A program made the position numbers and the translations under genes. DNA of 64,000 bases from the NCBI RefSeq assembly GCF_003570885.1, contig NZ_QXJC01000001.1:1054001-1118000 (forward strand), given 5' to 3'. Origin of the DNA: Simplicispira hankyongi. Lineage in GTDB: Bacteria > Pseudomonadota > Gammaproteobacteria > Burkholderiales > Burkholderiaceae_C. Numbering within the stretch: the first letter of the stretch is position 1; each line of letters opens with the position of its first letter. Of the stretch, positions 1 through 7,800 are shown in pieces. The notes under the pieces were generated by a model. That model was not told the origin of the DNA, ran no database searches, and was given only the letters and a program-made list of their open reading frames with translations.

Positions 1-641
1 GGTGTCGTCCACCAGGTAGAAGCCGTCGGGGATGCTGCCGGGCTCGAACACCTTGTCGTCGCGCGCGGCCACGGCGGGGCGGTATTCGGATTCGTCGGTA
101 TCAGTGGTCTCGTGCAGGTTAATGTGGGCGGCGAACTGGCCCTGCGGCGGTGCAGGTGCATGAGGGCGGCTGACTCCTGCGCGGGAGAGCCATCGCGGAA
201 CGACCGGTTGGGGTCGATGGCGTCGAAGTTCCAGCGCTGAAACCGCTCGTACACCCAGGGGCTGACGCAGGGCACCACCAGCAGGTTGGCGCGGACTGCA
301 AAGCGCTCGGCCTGCGTGTCCACAAACCGCAGCGCGCCGTGCACGCCACTCGTCTCATAGGCGTGCACCCCACCGGTGACGAGCACGCTGGGCAGGCCGG
401 GTTGCCAGTGGCGGCTGCGCAGGGCCCGCAGGGGAAAGCGCTCTGCCGGGTGCTGTGCGTCGGCATAAATCACATCGCCGTACATCTCCACATCCAACCG
501 GCCCCGCAGTGCCTCAATGGCCGTGAGCACGTCGTCGGCGTAGCTGCGCTGGCGCACCTGGCGTGCGCGCCACTGGTCGCGTTCTGCGGCGCCCCAGAGT
601 TGGCCGGGCGTGCCGATGGAATAGTGGGCGGTCGATGGCAT
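1..641 (-). pseudogene. M14-family metallopeptidase-like gene, frameshifted and cut by the window edge
   Basis: On the minus strand from ATG 641-639 the protein starts MPSTAHYSIGTPGQLW and carries a block (SVLVTGGVHAYETSGVHGAL) typical of zinc carboxypeptidase-like M14 proteins, where the H and E bind zinc, followed by DAIDPNRSFRDG. After codon 161 (ATG at 161-159) this frame turns into low-complexity peptide. The expected continuation (GQFAAHINLHETTDTDE, then FEPGSIPDGFYLVDD) runs open in another frame from about 158 to base 1. One missing base near 158 explains it: adding a single G after that ATG joins the frames. It may be a real mutation or a sequencing error. The C-terminus lies outside the window. 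The family assignment is from motifs only. Confidence 0.72.
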
Positions 642-749
642 GGGTGCGTGGGATGGAGTGGCTGGTGAATGGGCAAACCCGCGACTGACGGGGTAGACAG
701 GCCCGACGAGGCCAAAGGGCTTGTCGCAGGACGTTCTTAAAATGCCGCG

Positions 750-2222
750 ATGCCCTCCCCCACCCGCTGGCCGCTCCAGCTTGTCGCCCCCTTTCTTTTG
801 CTGGCCTGCGGTCTGGCAAGCGCCCAAAACGCTCCAAACGAGGCCTCTACGGGTGCTCCGGTGGTTCGCGAGCAGGCCGCTGTGCCACCGGGCGCAAGCG
901 AAGCGGGTGCGGCGCCCGCACCCGCCATCGCACCCGCCATCGCACCAGGCACCGCACCGCCTGCACCCGCAGCAGTGCCATCAGCGCCAGCCCCTGCAGA
1001 GGCGCTGTCAGGCAACGCCCGGCGCATTTATGAGCTGTCGCGCGACAAGCTGGTGCAGATCCGCACGCTGCTGCGCAACTCCAACACCCAGGCGTCCACC
1101 GGCTCGGGCTTTTTTGTGTCGGCCGATGGGCTGATCGTCACCAACTTCCATGTGGCGAGCCAGCTCGCGCTGGAGCCCGAGCGCTACAGCGGCGTGTATG
1201 TCACGATTGATGGGCAGCAAGGCGCGGTAGAGCTGCTGGCGTTTGACGTTCAGCACGACCTGGCCGTGCTGCGCGCCAAGACCCGTACCGCACCCGCGCC
1301 GGTGCTGAGTTTTCGGCCTGCGGCCGACGCCATGGCCCAGGGCGAGCGCATTTATTCACTGGGCAACCCGCTGGACATCGGTTTTGCCGTGACCGAGGGC
1401 ACCTACAACGGGCTGGTGCGGCGCAGCTTTTACCCGCGCATCTTCTTTGGCGGCACGCTCAACCCCGGCATGAGCGGCGGGCCGGCGGTGGACGATGCGG
1501 GGCGGGTGCTGGGCGTCAACGTGGCCAAGCGACTCGATGGCGAGCAGGTGAGCTTTCTGATACCCGCCGAGTTCGCCCAGGCGCTGGTGCAGCGCGCCGC
1601 CCACGCCCAGCCCATCGCCCAACCGGCCTACGCCGAGGTGACGCGGCAGTTGCTGGTGCACCAGCAACTGCTGACCGAGCGCTTCTTGCAAACGCCGTTC
1701 AAGGAGCAGCGCCACGGCAGTTACCTGGTGCCGGTGCCAGACGACGCGCTTGCGCGCTGCTGGGGCTCGGGGCGCGACCCGGACTTTCATGCGCTGAACC
1801 TGGAGCGCACCAAGTGCCAGGTCGATAGCGACGTGGTCGCGGGCGACTTCAGCACGGGCATGGTGCGGCTGAGCTACGAAGCCTACGACGCGCCAACCCT
1901 GGGCGCCGCGCGTTTCGCCCGCACCTATTCGCAGAGCTTTGGCAACGAGCCCTTCCTCAAGCGCGGCAACGGCCGCCAGACCGCTGTCGAGTGCACCGAG
2001 CGCTATGTCGACCAGGGCAGCCTGCCGCTGCGGGCGGTGATCTGCATGTCGGCCTACCGCAAGCTGCGCGGCCTCTACGACATGACCGTGTTGGTCGCGA
2101 CCGTCAACCAAGCGACGCAAGGCGTGCTGGGCCGCCTGGACGTGCGCGGTGTCGCTTTCGACAACAACCTCAAGCTGGCAGACCACTACCTGCAGGCGTT
2201 TCGCTGGGAGGCAGCGCCATGA
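750..2222 (+). CDS. Exported trypsin-like (S1C/Do-type) serine protease
   Basis: 490 residues. A signal peptide (hydrophobic stretch ending LASAQ) is followed by an Ala/Pro-rich linker to about residue 85, then a chymotrypsin-fold domain with all three catalytic blocks: TNFHVA (His), HDLAVL (Asp) and GMSGGP (nucleophile Ser). The roughly 220 residues after the protease core are not a PDZ domain that I can recognise; they contain several Cys residues and may be a substrate-binding or regulatory part. The protein should act in the periplasm. Its stop overlaps the ATG of the FHA-like membrane protein gene (ATGA), so the two are probably translationally coupled. A periplasmic quality-control or processing role is inferred. 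Confidence 0.85.
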   Translation: MPSPTRWPLQLVAPFLLLACGLASAQNAPNEASTGAPVVREQAAVPPGASEAGAAPAPAIAPAIAPGTAPPAPAAVPSAPAPAEALSGNARRIYELSRDKLVQIRTLLRNSNTQASTGSGFFVSADGLIVTNFHVASQLALEPERYSGVYVTIDGQQGAVELLAFDVQHDLAVLRAKTRTAPAPVLSFRPAADAMAQGERIYSLGNPLDIGFAVTEGTYNGLVRRSFYPRIFFGGTLNPGMSGGPAVDDAGRVLGVNVAKRLDGEQVSFLIPAEFAQALVQRAAHAQPIAQPAYAEVTRQLLVHQQLLTERFLQTPFKEQRHGSYLVPVPDDALARCWGSGRDPDFHALNLERTKCQVDSDVVAGDFSTGMVRLSYEAYDAPTLGAARFARTYSQSFGNEPFLKRGNGRQTAVECTERYVDQGSLPLRAVICMSAYRKLRGLYDMTVLVATVNQATQGVLGRLDVRGVAFDNNLKLADHYLQAFRWEAAP

Positions 2223-3202
2223 CGCAGCTACTCGCGCTCATTGAAGCCTTTGACCGCCACGGCACCCTGCTGGCGCGCGCGCCCGTCACGCGCTGGCCCT
2301 TCACCGTGGGCCGAAGCCTCGACTGCGACCTGGTGCTGGACGATCCGCACATTGCGCCCGTGCACCTGCGCGCCGATCGCCCGATGGAAGCCCCGCGCCT
2401 GGTGAGTATTCAGGTGGGCCAGACCGTGAACGGTGCCACGCTGAGGGGCAAGCGCTATGGCAGCGGCAAGTGGTTTGACTGGCCCGGCGGCGTACCGCTG
2501 GAAATCGGCCGCACCCGCCTTGCGCTGCGTCTGGCCGACGCACCGGTTGCCGCCGAGCAAGCCTTGCCCCCATCCTCGCGGCACAACGTGGCTGCCACGG
2601 TGCTCCTGGTGGCGCTAACCGTGGCCGCAGCCCTTGGCTCGTCGTGGCTGGAGGCCAGCGACGTTTCGAAATACCTCCAATCGCTGCCCGGCTTGCTGCT
2701 CACCTTGGTGGTGGTGCTGGGCGCCTGGTGTGGCCTGTGGGCGATTGCCAACAAGGTGTTCGACCACCGTTTGCAGTTCTGGCGCCACGTGCGCATCGCC
2801 TGCACGATGGTCTTGGCGGTCGAGGCGGTGGATGGGGCGGCCAGTCTGGCGGCGTTTGCCTTCTCGTGGGAGGCGCTTTCGCGCTTCGACTACCTGCTGA
2901 CATCGCTGGTCCTGGCGGCTGGTATCTATGCGCACCTGGCCGCCGTACTGCCGCGCCGCCGTGCCGGCCTGGCGTGGGCCGTGGGCGCAATGGTGCTGCT
3001 GGCCGTGCCGGCGTGGCTCGGGACGCAGTGGCTGGACCGCATGCGCCTGTCGAACGAGCTCTACATGAGCAGCCTTTTCCCGCCAAGTCTGCGGGTTGCG
3101 CCGGCTGTCCCTATTCCGCAGTTTCTGCAGGAAACCCAGGCGCTGCGCGGCCGGCTGGACCGCCGTCTGCTCAGCGATGGCCATGCGGACGACGACAAAT
3201 AG
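2219..3202 (+). CDS. FHA-domain-like membrane protein
   Basis: 327 residues from the ATG that overlaps the protease stop codon. Residues about 20-110 resemble a forkhead-associated domain: FTVGRSLDCDLVLDDPHIAPVHL, then TVNGATL. The Gly-Arg, His and Asn landmarks are present, but the Ser that normally precedes the His by two or three positions is replaced (APVH), so phosphothreonine binding may be weak. Four or five hydrophobic segments follow (about residues 120-280), placing the FHA-like part in the cytoplasm and the rest in the inner membrane. Coupling to the exported protease suggests a membrane sensor or anchor working with it. A longer in-frame ORF begins upstream inside the protease gene but is less likely. 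Confidence 0.75.
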   Translation: MTQLLALIEAFDRHGTLLARAPVTRWPFTVGRSLDCDLVLDDPHIAPVHLRADRPMEAPRLVSIQVGQTVNGATLRGKRYGSGKWFDWPGGVPLEIGRTRLALRLADAPVAAEQALPPSSRHNVAATVLLVALTVAAALGSSWLEASDVSKYLQSLPGLLLTLVVVLGAWCGLWAIANKVFDHRLQFWRHVRIACTMVLAVEAVDGAASLAAFAFSWEALSRFDYLLTSLVLAAGIYAHLAAVLPRRRAGLAWAVGAMVLLAVPAWLGTQWLDRMRLSNELYMSSLFPPSLRVAPAVPIPQFLQETQALRGRLDRRLLSDGHADDDK

Positions 3203-3450
3203 CAGCGCCGTAGGCGGTTCGCCCCGCCCCCTCTTGCTGAAAGGCTTAATGGCGGGGCGCCACACCCATTATTTGCCGGCAGGCTGGCGGTTGATGCGGC
3301 GCGTGGGTTGCACGGCGCGCGGCCCGTCGCCGCAAGCCAAGCGAACCGCCTGCTGTTAAAAATTCAAAATTGGTAGCTGCTTGCGCTTGCTGCGTAAGCG
3401 CTAGAGGCCGATTTGACCTAATAAATGCGCGGACGATTACACTGCGCCGC
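3203..3450. repeat. Intergenic region with AGCGCT-family dispersed repeat (about 3361-3421)
   Basis: After the FHA-like gene there is about 150 bp without recognisable features, then a copy of the dispersed repeat: TTCAAAATTGGTAGCTGCTT, a GTAAGCGCTAGAGGCCGATT half-stem and TTGACC. The same building blocks (TAGCTGCT, AAGCGCTAGAGGCC, ATTTGA) recur at 21763, 33893 and, on the other strand, 44005. The stem is imperfect in this copy. It lies in the leader of the GIY-YIG-like gene. Confidence 0.7.
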
Positions 3451-3783
3451 ATGCCCCGCCGCCGCCGCGCCCACCACCATGTCTATGTGGTCGAACTGCA
3501 CCCGGACGTGTTGCTGGAGACCAGGTTCCGCAAGAGCAACCCAGGCTATATCGACGGCAAACCTTGTGTTTACGTGGGCATGACGGGCCTGGACCCGGAC
3601 GTGCGCTTCGACAAGCACAAGGCCGGCATTCAGGCCAACCGCTACGTCACGCGGTACGGCCTGCGCCTGCTGCCGGACTTGTACGAAGGCTTCAACCCCA
3701 TGGGCTACGAGGACGCCGTGGACAAGGAGATCGAGGTGGGGATCGACTTGCGCTCTGCGGGGTTTGGGGTGTGGCAGGCGTGA
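3451..3783 (+). CDS. GIY-YIG nuclease-like small protein
   Basis: 110 residues from ATG 3451 (MPRRRRAHHHVYVVEL). An upstream in-frame start at 3370 would add 27 residues coded by the dispersed repeat, so I reject it. The pattern VYVVEL, then PCVYVGMTGLDPDVRFDKHK, resembles the N-terminal half of the GIY-YIG fold (the strand pair VYV and YVGMT followed by a conserved Arg and His). The rest is short (GLRLLPDLYEGF, an acidic helix) and the catalytic Glu and Asn of well-studied members are not obvious. Nuclease activity is therefore uncertain. Confidence 0.6.
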   Translation: MPRRRRAHHHVYVVELHPDVLLETRFRKSNPGYIDGKPCVYVGMTGLDPDVRFDKHKAGIQANRYVTRYGLRLLPDLYEGFNPMGYEDAVDKEIEVGIDLRSAGFGVWQA

Positions 3784-3842
3784 GGGCTGGGAAGGCCGTT
3801 GCGCTTTCGGCTTGCCAGCGCCGCGCCCAAGGTTCCGGGATA

Positions 3843-3888
3843 GGGGTCAGAGCACGCGTTTCGCTGCGCGAAATCGTGATCCGACCCC
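3843..3888. repeat. 46-bp palindromic REP, copy 1
   Basis: The sequence runs from GGGGTC to GACCCC with internal pairs CACG/CGTG and TTTCGC/GCGAAA, so it can fold into one long hairpin. Copies of the same length lie at 34044-34089 and 43855-43900. All three are preceded by TTCCGG and followed by a GCCTGCGC-like tail. This copy sits between the 3' ends of the GIY-YIG-like gene and trhO, which converge. Confidence 0.85.
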
Positions 3889-3921
3889 CATGCCTGCGCT
3901 GCTCGTCTGACGCCAGCGCGC

Positions 3922-4935
3922 TCAATCGCCACCGTTATCGAGCGGCGACTCGCACTGCGTCTGCCCTTCACTCTTGGCGCCAGGACCGGTTTTTTCCGGC
4001 ATGCGCGCACCGATGTGCGGCTGCGCCCGCTGGCGCGCCAAATCCACCTGTCTTTGCCGCTCGGCCAGGCCCGCCAACGCTTGCGCGCTGCGCGTGCCGT
4101 GGCAGTAAGGGCAACTGATGCCGCGCTCGAACAGCGGCGAGGCGATCTCGTCGGGCCCGAGCGGCCAACGGCATGAGCGGCACAGCTCATGGTGGCCGGA
4201 CGCAAGGCCGTGGCTAACGGAGACTCGCTCGTCGAAGACAAAACAATCGCCGTGCCAACGGCTGTGCTCGGCCGGAACAGTTTCGAGGTATTTGAGGATG
4301 CCGCCTTCAAGGTGGTACACCTCATCGAAGCCCTGCGTGCGCAGGTAGGCGGTTGATTTTTCGCAGCGAATGCCGCCAGTGCAAAACATGGCCACGCGGG
4401 GCTTTTGACCGCCAGTGCCAGCGAGCGCACCGCCGGGCTGGGCCTCGCGCTCGACCCAACCGGGCAGTTCGGAGAAGGTTTTGGTCAGCGGGTCAATGGC
4501 GCCTTCGAAGCTGCCAATCTTCACTTCGTAGTCGTTGCGCACATCGATCAGCACCACGTCGGGCTGTTCGATCAGCGCGTTCCAGTCGGCGGGTTTGACG
4601 TAGGTGCCGGCGTTTTGCGCGGGGTTGAGCCCTGGCACGCCCAGCGTGACGATTTCGCGCTTCGGCCGCACCTTCATCCGGTAAAAAGGCAGAACCTCGG
4701 CGGTGGCTTCCTTGTGTTGCAGGCCCGCCAGCCGAGGGTCGGCGCGCAGCCAGGCCAGCACCGCGTGCACCCCCTCAGGCGAGCCGGCAATGGTGCCGTT
4801 GATACCTTCTTCTGCCAGCAGCAAGGTGCCTTTGACGCCGTGCGTATCGCAGCAGGCCTGCAGCGGCGCGACCAGTGCGGCGTAGTCGGGCAGATCGACG
4901 AATTGGTAGAGGGCGGCGGTGAGGTAGTGGGGCAT
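3922..4935 (-). CDS. trhO: tRNA uridine(34) hydroxylase TrhO (rhodanese-like, UPF0176)
   Basis: 337 residues from ATG 4935 (MPHYLTAALYQFVDLPDY). An N-terminal acylphosphatase-like part (KGTLLLAEEGINGTIAG) is followed by a rhodanese domain (VVLIDVRNDYEVKIGSFEGA) with the active-site Cys loop CTGGIRCEKS. A C-terminal Cys-rich segment (CRSCRWPLG and CPYCHG) completes the family layout. Known members make 5-hydroxyuridine at position 34 of certain tRNAs in an oxygen-dependent reaction. An in-frame start 20 codons upstream exists but extends beyond the family N-terminus. The gene is monocistronic and faces the GIY-YIG-like gene with a REP between them. Confidence 0.92.
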   Translation of the reverse strand: MPHYLTAALYQFVDLPDYAALVAPLQACCDTHGVKGTLLLAEEGINGTIAGSPEGVHAVLAWLRADPRLAGLQHKEATAEVLPFYRMKVRPKREIVTLGVPGLNPAQNAGTYVKPADWNALIEQPDVVLIDVRNDYEVKIGSFEGAIDPLTKTFSELPGWVEREAQPGGALAGTGGQKPRVAMFCTGGIRCEKSTAYLRTQGFDEVYHLEGGILKYLETVPAEHSRWHGDCFVFDERVSVSHGLASGHHELCRSCRWPLGPDEIASPLFERGISCPYCHGTRSAQALAGLAERQRQVDLARQRAQPHIGARMPEKTGPGAKSEGQTQCESPLDNGGD

Positions 4936-5089
4936 GGCACGGAAATCATAGCGAGGGCATCTGGCGGCCACCGCGCTGCCCGGCCTGCGGGCCAAGCGTG
5001 CGCGCAGTGGAGTGGCTCAGCGCCCACACATCCAATACGCGTGAAAGCACCGGCGCTTCGGGTTCAAACAATAGCGGCCGAATCGTCCT

Positions 5090-5257
5090 CTAGGGAGCCT
5101 CTGCACGAATCGCGTGGCAAGTGGGCGCTGCGGATCGGGATGAGCTGCAAGGCGCAAATCGCAGCGATAGCCGTAGCTATGCGAGGATTTGCAACGCTGC
5201 AGATCGCCCGAGGCCGCAGATGCACACGGCGCGACGATTCGTGCAGAGGCTCCCTAG
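5090..5257. repeat. 168-bp palindromic (MITE-like) element, copy A
   Basis: It is bounded by a perfect 23-bp inverted repeat (5090-5112 and 5235-5257; arm begins CTAGGGAGCCTCTGC). The core (about 5145-5215) has a nested hairpin, GCGCAAATCGCAGC ... GAGGATTTGC, followed by a GATCGCCCGAG tail. The core matches the element at 61414-61582 closely while the outer arms differ. There is no coding capacity and no convincing target-site duplication. It lies 17 bp beyond the stop of the kinase gene. Confidence 0.8.
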
Positions 5258-5280
5258 CGCTTGTACATCAAGCGCTAGCC
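5254..5280. repeat. CTAGCGCTT...AAGCGCTAG stem-loop at the 3' end of the kinase gene
   Basis: CTAGCGCTTG and CAAGCGCTAG pair around a short loop and overlap the last bases of element A. The TAG stop codon of the kinase gene (5275-5277) lies in the stem. The stem matches the AGCGCT dispersed family. There is no long T-run on either side, so it is not an obvious intrinsic terminator, but it may protect the mRNA end. Confidence 0.6.
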
Positions 5281-7683
5281 CGACGACTGCCGAAACGCCA
5301 TCACCGCCTGGTTGCGCAGGGTGCGCAGCATGGCCAGCTCTTTTTCATCGACCACCAGGCTGCCCAGCTCTGCCTTGTCGGCATAGATCATGCCGAACGC
5401 ACGCCCCTTGAGCAGCAACGGCAGGATCAGAAAAGTGGGGGCGTCGACCGCCTTGCGGTACCAATCGGGCAGGCGCTCGGCGATGCGGGGTGCGCTGGCA
5501 TCGCTGATGAGGGTGTCCGCCCCCTTGGCACAGATGGTGGCAAACAGGTCGGGCTTGTCACCCTCGACCGCCATCGGCACGCGAAACTGCTTGACGGCGC
5601 CCTCCACGCCCATGCCCAGCCCAAAGCGGCCCGTCAGGGTATCGTTTTTGGCGTCGCGCATGCAGAACACGATGCGGTGGAAGTCCAGCGCGCGGAACAT
5701 GGTCTCCAGAATCATGCGCAGCACGTCGCTGAGCTTGAACTCTTCCACCATCGCATTGGTGATGTCCTGAATACCGGCGGCCAGGATTTCCGAGACTTGC
5801 TCGTTGCCTTGCGGGTCCGCCTCCGGCGAGGCGGGCAGTTTCTGGGTGGCCTGTAGCTCGGTCGCGGCAAGGGCATCCTGCCCCCCGGTGGACGTTGCCG
5901 GCACTGGCACTGGTGCGTCGCCGGCTCCCTGGAGCAACTGCGCCGCGCGGGAATTGGCGCGCACGGTAATGGCCATGGCCTGCGCCAACTCAACGAGCTT
6001 CTTGCGCGCCGTAGCCGTGGCAGCCTGCATAGCGTCCAGGCTCAGCCCCAGGGTTTTCTCGTAGGTCTTGGCGGCCTGGGTGAGACGTGCGTCGACGTCT
6101 CGTGGATCGGTGTGCAGCATGGCATCGGCCATGTCGTTGGCGGCGCGTGCGCTCCAGCGCAAACGTTCCAGCGCGTCGGCTGGAACCCGGCCGGGTGGCT
6201 CGCCGGGCGGCCGCACGATGCAGCGCTGGATGCTCTCGGGCAGGCCCCAGGCCTTGGCAATCCCCAGACCGAGCGCCTCGTAGGTAATGCCCAGCACACG
6301 GGTGGAGGCGACATCCTCATCGACGGGCTCGCGCGACGCGGTGACCAGCTTGCGGACATTGGCTGCCTCTTCCGGGAAGTAGAACTGCGCCAGCATGCGT
6401 CCAAGGTTCTGAAACAAAGCACCAATGAAGGCCTCTTCGCCTTCTTTGGTAGAGCGACCCATTTCGCCCGCGACCGACCCGGCCATCAGGGCACGCAGGA
6501 ATTCCTCCTTGAGCAGATGCGCGTTGGATTTGTCCTGCATGTGCTCAAGCAGCACCAGGCTGAGCGCCATGTTGCGAATGTTGTTCAGGCCCACCAGGCT
6601 CACCGCGCGCGAGACCGTGCCGATGCTGGTGCCGCGTGCATAGTGCGCGCTGTTGACCAGGCGCAGCAGCTTGTTGGTCAGCGCCACATCTTTCAGGATT
6701 TCGTTGGTAACGCTGCTGACGCTTTCCTTGTCGGAAGACGCCATGCTTTGAATCTTGCCAATCGACTCGGACAGCGCCGGGAAATCGCTCTTGCTGCGCA
6801 TGCGGCGCAGCAGAAATTCGAGGGTGCTGTTCTGCGTGGCGGAGCTGGGCGCTTGCGCCTCATCCGTGTGTGCGCCGGACCACTTGCGCAAGGCATCGAG
6901 AAATGCCTGTGCGCCTGCGTAGCGCTGCTGGGGATCAAAGGCCGTGGCGCGCAGCACGATGGCCCGCAGGGCATCGTCCAGCCCTTCGAGCAGCCCTGCG
7001 GGCAGCTGCAGTGGCTCGCGGGCAGCACGCTGCAGGGCTTTCATGGCATCCGTCCCGGTTCTGATGGGCTTGCCCCACAGCACTTCGGCCAGCAGGAGCC
7101 CGGCGCCATACACGTCCATCAACGGGGAAATGGCTTCGCCCCGAATCGCTTCGGGCGCCATGTAGCCGGGGCTTCCGGCCGCATCCTGCCCCTTGGCGCC
7201 TGCCTGCGCGCGGCCCATGCGGGCGGCAATGCCGAAATCCATGACTCTGGCCCGCCCATTGGTATCGAGCAGCACGTTGGAGGGCTTGAGATCGCGGTGC
7301 ACCACGCCACCGGCGTGCGCTACCACCAGGGCACTGAGCACGTCCTGCAAGATGGGTACCGCCGCGTTAGCGGGGATTGCGCCTTGCCCTGCCAGGCGCT
7401 GGGCCAAGGTCTGCCCTGCCACGTATTCAAACACCAGATAGGGCTGGTGCTCGTGCACATCGGCTTCAAACACCGGCACGATGTTGGCGTGCGTCAGGCG
7501 GCTGACGCTGCGCGCTTCCTGCAGCCATTGCTGGACGGCGGATGCCTCCTGCGGGGGCACCGGTTTCATCTGCTTGATGGCGACCTCGCGCTCCAGGCGC
7601 GGGTCAAATGCCAGCCAGACCTGTGCCTGTGCCCCCTGCCCCAACATTCGCTTGAGTTCAAAACGACCGATGTGGGTTTTCAT
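5275..7683 (-). CDS. Ser/Thr protein kinase-HDOD-GAF signalling protein
   Basis: 802 residues. The N-terminal Hanks-type kinase (about 7-270) has the Gly-rich loop LGQGAQAQV, VAIK with Lys37, HRDLKPSN (129-136), DFG (149-151) and a SPGYMAPE activation segment, so it should be active. An HDOD domain follows (about 300-500; FPALSESIGKIQ, LVNSAHY, GLNNIRNMALSL). A variable Ala-rich linker leads to a C-terminal GAF domain (about 640-795). I see no membrane segment. HDOD proteins often take part in cyclic-di-GMP or stress signalling and GAF binds small ligands, so this looks like a ligand-gated cytoplasmic kinase; substrates are unknown. The FHA-like protein gene lies about 2 kb downstream. Confidence 0.88.
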   Translation of the reverse strand: MKTHIGRFELKRMLGQGAQAQVWLAFDPRLEREVAIKQMKPVPPQEASAVQQWLQEARSVSRLTHANIVPVFEADVHEHQPYLVFEYVAGQTLAQRLAGQGAIPANAAVPILQDVLSALVVAHAGGVVHRDLKPSNVLLDTNGRARVMDFGIAARMGRAQAGAKGQDAAGSPGYMAPEAIRGEAISPLMDVYGAGLLLAEVLWGKPIRTGTDAMKALQRAAREPLQLPAGLLEGLDDALRAIVLRATAFDPQQRYAGAQAFLDALRKWSGAHTDEAQAPSSATQNSTLEFLLRRMRSKSDFPALSESIGKIQSMASSDKESVSSVTNEILKDVALTNKLLRLVNSAHYARGTSIGTVSRAVSLVGLNNIRNMALSLVLLEHMQDKSNAHLLKEEFLRALMAGSVAGEMGRSTKEGEEAFIGALFQNLGRMLAQFYFPEEAANVRKLVTASREPVDEDVASTRVLGITYEALGLGIAKAWGLPESIQRCIVRPPGEPPGRVPADALERLRWSARAANDMADAMLHTDPRDVDARLTQAAKTYEKTLGLSLDAMQAATATARKKLVELAQAMAITVRANSRAAQLLQGAGDAPVPVPATSTGGQDALAATELQATQKLPASPEADPQGNEQVSEILAAGIQDITNAMVEEFKLSDVLRMILETMFRALDFHRIVFCMRDAKNDTLTGRFGLGMGVEGAVKQFRVPMAVEGDKPDLFATICAKGADTLISDASAPRIAERLPDWYRKAVDAPTFLILPLLLKGRAFGMIYADKAELGSLVVDEKELAMLRTLRNQAVMAFRQSSG

Positions 7684-7800
7684 GGGAGTTGCGGCTGACC
7701 AAATATCTCTGTGAAGTATGGCATGTGCTGCGCCTCTCGCGCCCCTGCCGAAACCCTGAAAGCACTGCCGCGCCGTGGCCGGCGAACGAAGCGAATGCCG

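Noticed and set aside
5090-5257. Insertion sequence or integron attachment site
   Set aside because: No transposase or integrase sequence and no clear target duplication; better described as a palindromic repeat element.
6112-7698. Long plus-strand ORF (528 codons) opposite the kinase gene
   Set aside because: Mirror frame of high-GC coding DNA; no motif, no start context, while the minus strand holds an intact kinase.
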